Assembly: GCA_025345505.1 (NCBI GenBank)
Contig: JANVCC010000010.1
Coordinates: forward strand, 45,209,738 to 45,273,737
Direction: 5' to 3'
Length of the DNA: 64,000 nt
Source of the DNA: Todiramphus chloris collaris
Taxonomy: Eukaryota; Chordata; Aves; Coraciiformes; Alcedinidae
Under the pieces are notes generated by a model. That model did not search any database, was not told where the DNA came from, and saw only the letters and a program-made list of their open reading frames with translations. A program made the translations under genes and the position numbers. Shown here one piece after another: positions 51,673 through 60,610 of the stretch; positions within the stretch are counted from its first letter, which is position 1; each line of letters begins with the position of its first letter.

Positions 51673-52849
51673 TTTCCTTCCTTTTTCATGAAATAAATAA
51701 GGCATTAGCACCTTGGCATATTCAATCATACAGGAACAGAGGACTAATAGGATAATAATGACTTAATATGGATCTCACAAATCTCAAAATCTATCCACAG
51801 AATACACCAAGAAGAGGGATCAGCTTTCAATACTAGGTTTATTTTCATTGTCAAAGTGAAATATTCTATATTTTAATTAACTGTCATTCTATATCTTGCT
51901 TTAGTTTCTCAAAATAAAATATATATATTTTTATTTAAACATAGAATGAAAATAAGATTAAAAGTCAATATATGTATATAACTTATGTATGTGTCTCTTG
52001 TTAACATTGTTACAATTTTATAAAAATACTGTATTCTTTATCTCATAATTATTAGGTACTTTATTCAAACCATCATGAATTACATGAAAACATGCAGCAC
52101 ATCAGAGAGGATATCTCACTACCAAAATAACCTAGTGGTATATTGTTTGAAAGAGAAGGCTATCTGCAAGAGCACAGCCCAGATGATGTATCTCTTGAAC
52201 TATAAATGATGTTTCACAGAGCACAAGTCACTCCATGCAAAAAGCAATAACAGCATTCCTCCCTTTCTGACAAATAACTCTCTGCAGTGTTGTAATTTTA
52301 AACGGATTGCTAGAACTGATGCTTTACTGTCCTTTAAAATTCACCTCTCTCAAGATAAATATTTTAACAGACAATAAGAGTGGAGTTCTGTTTATCTAGA
52401 CAATCTTCTAATATTTGTGAAGATAGATTATCAAATCTACAAGTGAGTAAAATATTTTATCTAGAGAAAAAGCCTTGAATTACCATCAAGAAAACAGTGC
52501 ACACTCTTGGAAACGGTTTTACTTTCTTCTATTCATTCAGTTTAGAAGATTGAGTAGATCAAGTGGCAAGCAGTAAGGCAGGGAACATAGTCAGTTTCAG
52601 AGAGTAAGGCTTGAATAAAAGTCAGTGATGTCAGATATTAGAGAAGCTAGCAGATTAGGGGGGATGTAAACTTCTGAAAAGGTAATGGAATCAAGTTATT
52701 TAGTAGGTGGGAATGGGCAGGAAGATGATTGTTACTTATGTTACTGCTAATCCTGGAGAGGACTTAAAAATTCAAGCCTCTTGGGACAGAATGTCAGCTC
52801 TGGACTTCAAAGCCAGTGCCTAAGAAATAGAAGGTAGGAGTGATACTCA

Positions 52850-53858
52850 TTTTCTTCCACTTCTGAGGAACCTCATGCACTTGCCTGTAACCCTTCAAAG
52901 CCAATCAAGAGTGGCCTCACAATAGCATTATTCAGCTCCCTCGGCACACATGTAATCTCATCATACCCTGTATACTTGTGGGTATCCTGTTTGTTTATGT
53001 TTTCTAACATGATACTTTTCACCAAGGGGAAGTCTTCCTTGTTCCAAGCTCCCTCCCTGGTCTCATCAGCCAGAGATTGCTTAAGGCTGGCCTGATTAAT
53101 AAAGACTGAGGCAAAGAAGGCATTGAGTTCCTCAGGCTTTCTGCCTTTTCTATGTCCTTTGTCTCTGTGTCCCCCTCCCTATTCAGCAGCAGGCCCAAGA
53201 TTTCCCTTCTTTTCACTGTTTATGTAATTATGTAATCCTCTCTTTATGCACTTCATGTTCATTGACAGATTTAATTCCACATTGGCTTTCCTAATCTTAT
53301 TCCCACAAAACTGAACAGCATCTCTGCATTACTCCCTAATCACCTGTTTGTGCTTTCATCTCTTGTACACTTCCTTTTTATGTTTAACTGGGAGCTCCTA
53401 GTTCATCCATGTACACATCCTGCTGCCTTTGTTCAATTTCCTGCCCAGCCAAATGCTTGGCATGCTCCAATTCCTGAGTTTGGAGGTCATCACCCTTGAA
53501 TATTAATGACTTGTCTTGGACCTCTCTTCTCTCCAGGACAGTCTCCCATGAGGTTCTTTCAAGCATACTACTGAAGACTTTAAAGCCAGTTCTTCTGAAG
53601 CCATGTCTGTGATGATGACTTTAGTCCTGTTCCTTCTATTCAGGATCCTGATAGCTCATCATGGTCACTACAGCCAAGGCTACCCTGGTCTTCACAAACC
53701 AAACAATCCTTCCTTGTTTCTAAGTATAAGATCCAATAAAGTTCGCCTCCTTGTTGGCTTCTCAGATACCTGTGTAAGGAAGTTGCCATAAATGCACTCC
53801 TAAAACCTCCTGAACTGCTCATGCTCTGTTGTGTTGTCCCTCTGTCTGAAAATAATAC
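52850..53858 (-). mobile_element. Old CR1 LINE, internal ORF2 segment
   Basis: Minus-strand peptides follow CR1 ORF2 order. At 53640-53906 there is the end of the endonuclease domain (decayed form of the PTRRGxLLDLIL motif seen at 59180). At 53384-53566 there is the linker. At 53019-53216 comes EILGLLLNREGDTETKDIEK with AES, then the start of the reverse transcriptase toward 52850. Stops and frameshifts are frequent and no 3' UTR is present. It abuts the 3' end of the better preserved CR1 at 53859, which belongs to another subfamily and probably inserted into or beside it. Confidence 0.75.
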
Positions 53859-53946
53859 TGATAGAATCATAGAATTGTCAGGACTGGAAAGGATCTTAAA
53901 GATCATCTAGTTCCAACCCCCCTGCCAATGGCAGGGACATGTCCCA

Positions 53947-54264
53947 CTAGAGCAGGTTGATCAGAGCCCCATCCATCCTAGTCTTAAAAACTTCCAAAGA
54001 TGGGGCTTCCACCACCTCTCTGGGCAACCTGTTCCAGTGTCTCACCACCCTCATGGTGAAGAAATTCTTCCTCATGTCCAACCTGAATCGACCTATCTCT
54101 AGCTTTAATCCATTCCCCCTAGTCCTATCACTGCCTGACAGCCTAAAAAGTCCCTCCCCAGCTTTCCTGTAGGCCCCGTTCAGATACTGGAAGGCCACAA
54201 TAAGGTCTCCCTGGAGATGCCTTTTTTCTAGACTGAATAACCCCAACTCTCTGTCTGTCCTCAT
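53947..54264 (-). pseudogene. CR1 ORF2 C-terminal domain (frame 4)
   Basis: A 105-codon fragment: [20 protein letters not shown], then [16 protein letters not shown], then [20 protein letters not shown], ending with [20 protein letters not shown]. This is the C-terminal block of CR1 ORF2 and ends normally with a stop before the 3' UTR. It lies in a different frame from the upstream reverse transcriptase piece (54143-54883), so a frameshift separates them near 54264. Confidence 0.92.
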
Positions 54265-54883
54265 AGGAGAGGTGCTCCAGCCCTCTGATCATCCTCGTGG
54301 CCCTTCTCTGGACATGTTCCAGCATGTCCATATCCTTCCTGTAACAGGGGCTCCAGAACTGGACACAGTACTCCAGGTGAGGCCTCATGAGAGTGGAGTA
54401 GATGGGGAGAATCACCTCCCTTGACCTGCTGGCCACGCTTCTCTTGATGCAGCCCAGGATACAATTGGCCCTCTGGGCTGCGAGAGCACACTGATGGCTC
54501 ATGTTGAGCTTCTCATCCACCAGCACTCCCAGGTCCTTTTCTTCAGGGCTGCTCTCAAGCCAGTCAATGCCCAGCCTATATTGGTGCTTGGGATTGCCCT
54601 GACCCAGATGGAGGACCTTGCATTTGGCCTTGTTGAACTTCATGAGGTTGGCATGGGCCCACCTCTTCAGCCTGTCAATGTCCCTCTGGATGGCTTCCCT
54701 TCCTTCCAGTGTGTCAGCTGCCCCACACAGCTTGGTGTCATCAGCAAACTTGCTGAGGGTGCACTCAATGCCACTGTCCATGTCGCTGACAAAGATGTTA
54801 AACAAGACTGGTCCCAGTACTGATCCTTGAGGGACTCCACTTGTCACTGGTCTCCACTTGGATACCAACCCATTGACAAACAC
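54143..54883 (-). pseudogene. CR1 ORF2 reverse transcriptase palm-thumb (frame 3)
   Basis: A 246-codon frame. Residues 11-25 include [11 protein letters not shown] (reverse transcriptase motif B). Residues 43-53 hold [11 protein letters not shown], the FADD catalytic loop (motif C) with both aspartates intact. Then come [36 protein letters not shown] and [20 protein letters not shown] of the thumb region. The last residues after the frameshift near 54264 are out of frame. In a working CR1 this enzyme copies the element RNA at a nicked target. Here its upstream frame is broken by the 29-bp duplication at 54861-54918, so motifs A and C can no longer be translated together. Confidence 0.93.
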
Positions 54884-55488
54884 TCTTTGGATACTGACTC
54901 ATTGACAACCACTCTTTGGGAGCGGCCCTCAAGCCAGTTCTTTATCCACTGCATTGTCCATCCATGAAATCGATATTTCACCATCTTGGAGACCAGAATG
55001 TCATGTGAGACAGTTTTGAAGGCTTTGCTCAAGTCCGGGTAAATGTCAGTTGCTCTTCCCCCATCTATTGATGTTGTGACCTCATAGAAGGCCACCAGGT
55101 TAGTCAGGCATGATTTGCCCTTGGTGAAGCCATGTTGGTTACAGCCAATCACTTTGCCATTATTTATCTGCCTCAGTAGTGCCTCCAGGAGGATCCGCTC
55201 CATGATCTTACCATGCACAGAAGTGAGGCTGAGTGGTCTATAGTTCCTGGGTTCATCCACCTTCTCCTTTTTGAATATGGGGGTTATATTTCCCCATTTC
55301 CAGTCAGTGGGGACTTCACTGGACTGCCAGGACTTTTGGAATATAATAGATAGTGGTTTAGCAACCTTATCCACCAGTTCTCTCAGAACCTGTGGATGTA
55401 TCCCGTCAAGTCCCATGGACTTGTGCACTTTCAGGTTCTTCAGATGGTCATGAACCTGATCTTCACTTGCAAAGGGCAGTTCTTCCAT
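54844..55488 (-). pseudogene. CR1 ORF2 reverse transcriptase fingers-palm (frame 2)
   Basis: A 214-codon frame. Residues 1-20 are the end of the linker ([19 protein letters not shown]), 26-40 are [15 protein letters not shown], 62-92 include [13 protein letters not shown] and [10 protein letters not shown], and 118-132 include [13 protein letters not shown]. Motif A follows as [14 protein letters not shown]. The catalytic aspartate after AF is lysine (residue 158; AAA on the coding strand at 55015-55017), which needs two base changes from GAC or GAT. That alone would abolish polymerase activity. After residue 196 the frame reads into the duplicated 29-bp unit and ends out of register. Confidence 0.93.
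54861..54918 (-). repeat. 29-bp tandem duplication inside CR1 ORF2
   Basis: Two adjacent 29-bp units (54861-54889 and 54890-54918) differ at only a few positions. Each reads CAAAGAGTG...GTATC on the minus strand. Single-copy CR1 sequence needs one unit here. Because 29 is not a multiple of three, the second unit shifts the reading frame and splits the reverse transcriptase. Confidence 0.95.
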
Positions 55489-56114
55489 CCAATGCCTGCC
55501 ATCAACTTTTGTGGCTCTGGGTGTGTGGCTGGAGCCCTTGCCAATGAAGACTGAGGAAAAGTGAGGACCTCAGCCTTCTCAGCATCACTTGCCACCAGTT
55601 CTCCAGTCTCTTTTCTGAGGGGGCCCACACCTTCTCTAGTCTTTTTCTTTCCATTCATATACCTATAGAAATTTTTGGCAATACCCCTAATCTCTCTGGA
55701 TAGATTTAATTCTAACTTAGCTTTAGCTCTCCTGACCAGGTCTCTTGCTGCTCGAGCAGCTTCCTTGTATTCCCTCCATTCTAGCTGTCCTTCCTTCCAC
55801 TCTTTGTATAGCTTCTTTTTGCATGACAGCATATCCAGGAGTTCCTTGTTCATCCAGGTAGGTCTCCTAGCATTCTTTCCTGCCTTTCTCTTTGCTGATA
55901 TAGTTTGCTCCTGGGCACTGAGAAGGGGGTCCCTGAATGTCAACCAGCTGTCCTGGGCCCCCCTACCCTCTAGGGCTTTGTCCCATGGCACTTTGGCCAG
56001 CAGATCTCTGAAGCAATCAAAGTCTGCATGCCTAAAGTCCAGGGTTGTAAGCTTGGAGTACATCCTCCTAGCTGCCCTGATAAGCACATTTGTCTGAAAT
56101 GAGAACTTTAACAC
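55440..56114 (-). pseudogene. CR1 ORF2 endonuclease-RT linker (frame 1)
   Basis: A 224-codon frame. Residues 22-33 (SKLTTLDFRHAD) mark the end of the APE-like endonuclease domain. Residues 84-160 are the charged linker (RRPTWMNKELLDMLSCKKKL, then YKEWKEGQLEWREYKEAARA, then LNLSREIRGIAKNFYRYMNG). It ends with [16 protein letters not shown] before decay and a frameshift near 55490 into the next piece. The catalytic part of the endonuclease is absent because the copy is 5' truncated near 56115. Confidence 0.92.
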
Positions 56115-56199
56115 TGACTGGTGAAATGGTTTTAGACCTCAGTCAGTACCTTTCAGTGGATGAAGAGAGGGATAGATAATTTGCCTAATGATTCTAGTG

Positions 56200-56345
56200 A
56201 AATCTTGATGTTGAAGACATTCAAGAACAGTGGAATACGACTGCCATATTACAGAGTGCATTAGACATCTCTGTAACAGGATTGTACAGTTGGACTTGAT
56301 GATCTTAAAGTTCTTTTCCAGCCATTGTTATTCTGTGATTCTGTA
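56200..56345 (+). mobile_element. CR1 LINE 3' tail, plus strand
   Basis: Contains TTGGACTTGATGATCTTAAA, then CTTTTCCAGCCATTG, and ends TTATTCTGTGATTCTG, the forward CR1 3' end. The left boundary is vague because the sequence is diverged. It lies about 85 bp from, and opposite in orientation to, the long CR1 at 53859-56115. Confidence 0.85.
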
Positions 56346-56757
56346 ACTTTTCTTAGAGGCTGATATTATCAATATATAAGGTATATATGAGGATTCTTTA
56401 TTTTTTTATATTCAGCTTTCTGCCAGAAGTGCTGAAAGCATTAATAAATATTTTACTGCATGACTCACACTGCCTGGAACAAATTTTAATGTATTACATC
56501 TTAATGCTGCAATCCAAGCATTAAACTGTCAAAGTTATGATTAATAGAGTTGCATTTTAATAAAGGGAAAAATAAGCTTTATAAGAGTAGAGAATTTTGT
56601 TCACCACTACTATGACAGTGGTATGATAAGAGCACCGCATCAAGAAATGTTTTGTAATAATGTAAATGTATAGAAAATACTTTTGAAAAGCCATAGATAC
56701 AGCACTGAGGATCGTCTTCATATTGTCACTGCAATAAAAAGAGGGAGGAATAAATAT
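56346..56757. other. Unique AT-rich sequence
   Basis: No gene or repeat recognised between the CR1 tail and the solo LTR. Confidence 0.55.
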
Positions 56758-56762
56758 CTGTA
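56758..56762 (+). repeat. Probable target-site duplication, left (CTGTA)
   Basis: CTGTA before the LTR pairs with CTGCA at 57256-57260, one mismatch in five. A single later C/T transition would explain it. Confidence 0.6.
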
Positions 56763-57255
56763 TGTCCTGGGTTCAGCTAGGATAGGGTTAATTATCACGG
56801 CAGATGCAGGCCCATCAGAGGCCACATCTGGGAAAGACCACAGCCTGGATAAACCACCATCTCCTGGGATACCATACTGACATCATGCCCCTTATGTAAG
56901 GGGAGAGCTAGCCCCACAGCAGGGGTGCCTGTTTTCAACTTGTTTCAGTGTGACTTTAGCACAAAGCTGGAACAGGGACAGCAGCTTCTCAGGTATCAAT
57001 AAAGCCTTGCTGTTTCTATCACTTTTTCTATCACTTTTTATATTATTTCATTAGTGTATTACTGTTATTACTGCTGTTTTCTTCTCTCTTTCTGTTGTTT
57101 TATTAAACTGTCCAAATCTCAGCCCACAGGGTCTCACCTTTTTCTTCCTCCCAATCCTCCTTCCCATCCCACAGGAGGGGATGTGGCGCAGGGCTGTAAG
57201 TGATGGGCATGCAGCTGTGTGGTATTGAGTTGCTGGCAGAGATTAAGCCACAACA
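56763..57255 (+). mobile_element. Solo LTR (493 bp), avian ERVL-like
   Basis: Begins TGTCCTGGGTTCAGCTAGGA and ends AAGCCACAACA, the ends of a common avian LTR type. It has an internal AATAAA at 56998-57003 and a pyrimidine-rich U5 (TTTCTTCCTCCCAATCC). A 12-bp direct repeat (CTATCACTTTTT) occurs near 57016-57039. Flanks CTGTA/CTGCA suggest a 5-bp duplication. No retroviral coding sequence adjoins it, so it is a solo LTR. Assignment to the ERVL-like class rests on the ends and duplication length. Confidence 0.9.
56998..57003 (+). promoter_or_regulatory. AATAAA polyadenylation signal in the solo LTR
   Basis: AATAAA followed by GCCTTGC, about 235 bp into the LTR, where the R region is expected. 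Confidence 0.65.
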
Positions 57256-57260
57256 CTGCA
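57256..57260 (+). repeat. Probable target-site duplication, right (CTGCA)
   Basis: Follows the LTR end directly; pairs with CTGTA at 56758-56762 with one mismatch. Confidence 0.6.
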
Positions 57261-59099
57261 TTAGGGTCATAGGACTACTTGTTAACCAAAATACCTAGTT
57301 TTAGAGTCTAACTGGAGTATACAGTAATTATTTCAAGAAAATAAAAATATTTAACACATTTTAAACTTTTATTTTGTGTTTCAGCATGAAAACCAAAACC
57401 ATTTAACTTCAGGTTGACCTGACTGTTCCCACAATTGTTTCATTCAGCCAACGAACCAAAAAATCAATTAGTTGCACAGACTTGTTTTGATGGTTCTTTT
57501 CTTACTTGACTGGTCTCAGGGAGAGTAGACAGCATAATGGTCCCACGAGTAATTTACTATCAAACCCAAATAAAAGTTCTCAAACTAATATATTAATGCA
57601 TAGAGAGAGCTCTTACTTCAGACCAATAGCTTCTGAAGGTAGTTATTTGTGTGACAGAATACTACAGATCACCTGTAATTTATTTTTCTTTTCATAGATA
57701 CTAGACAATTCAAAAAGGTCAAACACAAATCAAACTATATTCTATCCTCAGGTTAGAAGAATTACATGGATTATATTTCCAGAACTTTAATCAAGTATCC
57801 ACATAATTTATTTTTTGTACTGGAGAATAATGGAGGAATAGAGGTGAGATTTGAACTATTTTATTATTAAGACCTAAAAGATTTCTCTAAGGTTGGAAAT
57901 GTGACTTCAAATTTGTGCAAAAGATACCTGAGGATTAGCTAGCTGTCATCCAAGTAGAAAAATTGCATCTATGGTGCAGTCTGTCTTACTCTTTACTTTG
58001 TGCTTTAGTATCAATCATCTTGCTGTGAGGGAGTATGGAGCAGAGTACACACACAGACACACACACAAAGACTCCTTAAATTCTAATTTGCTTAATCCAT
58101 AAATATTGTTTTTAAAGTTATTAGTAAAGTTAAGGCAAAAAGGTTTTCTTAATTCATGATAAAACAATTCATTTCAAATATGTATTTTCACTTTGTCAGA
58201 AAAAATGAGGTCTGAAGAAGACTTATTAAGCTAGAATTTACCAATCATGAGGGAGATACTGGTAAGTTGTTATAATTAGTAAGCAGATGAACTATCCTTA
58301 GAATAAATTTTGTATTTAAAAGAATTGTAAAGAAGAACACAAACATGTCATGTTAAGTTTAACAACAAACTGTGTAGCTGTGTTTCTCAACAACAATAAA
58401 GGAGTAACTACTTTGTCCTTGGCAGGTGACAAATAATAATTTAAAATAATTTTTACTTCTTTGTCGAGCATACTGCTAGATCAAATCAGTGTATTTTTTC
58501 TCCTTATTAATGAACAGAGAGCTCATAATCACTGTAAAAAGATGATGAACATGAAATGCACATAAACAGCTCCTCCACTAGTGAAGTAAGTCAGAGGCAG
58601 AACCATTCACGTCTCCAGCTAAATTCTTCAAACACAGTGAATGCTTATAATTAGCATATCACTTTCTTATATCTCAGGGTCTTGACTCCATTTCTGTGCA
58701 ATCAACCTCTTCATCAAGAGCTCTCTGAAGTCATACAGTGAGATTTTTCATAGCTATTTAGCTCTAATTTGATCCATCAATGGCATTTGACAATATCACA
58801 ACACATACCTCTACCACCACATTCACAGCTGAAAGAGATGAGTAAATAGGGATCTATTTTGCTTAGCTTTAAAAAAGAAAAAAGAAACAAATATAACAAC
58901 CCCCTCAAACCTAAACTTACATTTGCTAATGAACCTTTAATTTCCTGACAAAGACATAAGCATTTGAAATCACTTATACACATATATACATATAGATACG
59001 CATGCATACAAACTGAAACATACATATATATGGGGTTTTAGCAGCACAATATGACTGTTGAGTTCTACAAAGTTGTAACACTTGGTACTTTGGGGAAAA
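57261..59099. other. Unique AT-rich sequence
   Basis: No gene recognised. It includes a short CA-rich tract (58047-58066) and TA/CA-rich sequence near 58976-59030. The tail frame at 58777-59025 is derived from that tract. Confidence 0.6.
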
Positions 59100-59159
59100 A
59101 AAAAAAATCAAACTAGATCCTCTGCTCTGCTGTCTGTGGAATGTCCTGCTTATGTCCTG

Positions 59160-59429
59160 CCCCAAGCATGTATTCATTTGATGAAAATGGTGGATGAGCC
59201 AACTAGGAGAGGAGTGCTGCTGGATCTTATTCTCACTAGCAAGGAGAGTCTGGTTGAAGCAGTGAATGTTCAGGGCAGCCTTGGTTGCAGCACCCATGAG
59301 ATGGTGGAGTTCAAGATCTCAGGTGTCAGGAACAGAATACCAAGAAGAATCACAACCCTGGATTTCAGTAGGGCCAACTTTGGTCTTTTCAAGCAATTGC
59401 TAGGCAAAATCCTGGGTACTGGAAAGTAA
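59160..59429 (+). pseudogene. CR1 ORF2 endonuclease C-terminal remnant
   Basis: The frame encodes VDEPTRRGVLLDLILTSKES, then VQGSLGCSTHEMVEFKISGV, then RRITTLDFSRANFGLFKQLL. This is the end of the APE-like endonuclease of CR1 ORF2, including the conserved SDHxxVEF-type block, here STHEMVEF: the Asp before the final His (SDH in the related old copy at 53640-53906) is Thr. Loss of that Asp would impair catalysis, if the alignment is right. It ends in a stop at 59429. Confidence 0.85.
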
Positions 59430-59533
59430 AGGGGCCCAATACAGTTGGTCAGCATTCAAAGACCACTTCTTCCAAGCTCAAATCAGAGCATCCCAACAGG
59501 TAGGAAATCAAAAAAGGGTGCCAGGAGACCTGC

Positions 59534-59821
59534 ATGGTTAAACAGGGAACTGCTGGGCAAAATCAAGTAGAAGAGACTCTACAGATTGTGGAGGAGAGGA
59601 TGGCAACTTGGGAGGAATATAAGACTGTTGTCAGAGGATGTAAGGAGTCAAATAGAAAAGCTAAGGCCTCCTTGGAATTAAAACTTGCAAGAGAGGTCAA
59701 GGAAAACAGAAAGGGATTCTTCAAATACATTGCAGACAAAACTAAAACTAGAGGCAATGTAGTCCCACTGATGAATGAGGTGGGTGCCCTGGTGACAGAG
59801 GATAAAAAGAAGGCAGAGTAA
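59534..59821 (+). pseudogene. CR1 ORF2 linker remnant
   Basis: A 95-codon frame with EYKTVVRGCKESNRKAKASL, then ELKLAREVKENRKGFFKYIA, then DKTKTRGNVVPLMNEVGALV and TEDKKKAE. It is the charged linker between endonuclease and reverse transcriptase in CR1 ORF2 and matches the linker in the minus-strand copy at 55440-56114. A stop at 59821 (TAA in place of the usual continuation into VLNAFF-like sequence) closes it. Confidence 0.88.
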
Positions 59822-60331
59822 CTGAATGCCTTCTCGCTCTCTGTCTACACTGCTGGAGGCTGTCCTGAGGAGCCCCAGACCCCTAAGGCCCCAGAAGAAG
59901 TCAGGATAAAGGAGTTTGTCTTGGTTTATGAGGACTGGACTGGGAATCTGGACATCCATAAATCCATGATTCCTAACAGGATGTACCCACAGATGCTGAG
60001 GGAGCTGGCAGAAGTCATCGCTAGGTCAGTCTCCATCATCTTTGGTAAGTCATGAGGAACAGGAGAGGTGCCTGAGGACTGGAGGAAAGCAAATGTCACT
60101 CCAGTCTTCAAAAAGGGCAAGAAGGAGGACCCAGATAACTATAGACCAGTCAGCCTCACCTCCATCCCTGGAAAGCAGATGGAATAATTTATCCTTGGTG
60201 CTGTCTCTAGGCATATCAAGCCTAAGAGGGACATTAGAGGCAGTCAACATGGTTTTACCAAGGGGAAGTCATGCTTGACCAACCTTATAGCCTGAGGTGA
60301 ATGTCAGGAGGATGGAGACAGGCTCTTCTCA

Positions 60332-60526
60332 GTGTCATCCAATGATAGGACAAGGGGCAACGGGTACAAGATGGAACATAGGAGGTTCCTCATAAATATG
60401 AGAAAAAAATTCTTCATGGTAAGGGTAACAAAACACTGGAATGGGCTGCCCAGAGAGGTTGTGGGATCTCCTTCTCTGAAGGCATTCAAAACCTGCCTGG
60501 ATGTGTTCCTGTGTGACATGTTCTAG
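60332..60526 (+). pseudogene. CR1 ORF2 C-terminal remnant
   Basis: A 64-codon frame: [20 protein letters not shown], then [20 protein letters not shown] and [12 protein letters not shown]. This is the same C-terminal block as at 53947-54264 and 26198-26407. It directly follows the internal deletion joint at about 60295 and is followed by the 3' UTR. Confidence 0.88.
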
Positions 60527-60610
60527 ATGATCCTGCTCCGGCAAGGGGATTGGACCAGATGATCTTTCAAGGTCCCTTCCAGTCCCTAACATGCTGTGAT
60601 TCTGTGATTT

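Larger units (their letters stand above)
48646..52849. other. Unique AT-rich sequence with low-complexity zone and gap
   Basis: Apart from the simple repeats at 51301-51508 and the N gap at 51573-51672 I see no gene or transposon. Frames such as 49821-50003 are short and motif-free. Confidence 0.6.
53859..56115 (-). mobile_element. CR1 LINE, 2.26 kb, best preserved copy
   Basis: Covers, in minus-strand order, the linker after the endonuclease, the whole reverse transcriptase, the C-terminal domain and the 3' UTR ending ATTCTATGATTCTATC at about 53860. The 5' part (ORF1 and most of the endonuclease) is missing. Coding is split over four frames (55440-56114, 54844-55488, 54143-54883, 53947-54264). 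One break is caused by a 29-bp tandem duplication (54861-54918). Motif A has lost its aspartate. The copy is recent enough to read almost end to end, but it is not functional. Confidence 0.95.
59100..60610 (+). mobile_element. CR1 LINE, plus strand, internally deleted
   Basis: Reads forward from the end of the endonuclease domain (59160 on), through the linker (59534-59821) and the first third of the reverse transcriptase (to about 60292, codons for [14 protein letters not shown] in decayed form). It then jumps to the C-terminal domain and 3' UTR ending GCTGTGATTCTGTGATT near 60610. About 0.85 kb is missing at the jump, judged by comparison with 54245-55095. The lost part holds motifs A to C, so it could never have made active enzyme after the deletion. 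Confidence 0.92.

Noticed and set aside
51541..51729. 62-codon frame across the N gap
   Set aside because: More than half of it is undetermined sequence.
55675..56097. 140-codon plus-strand frame
   Set aside because: Antisense shadow of the CR1 ORF2 linker, which is clearly the coding sense on the minus strand.
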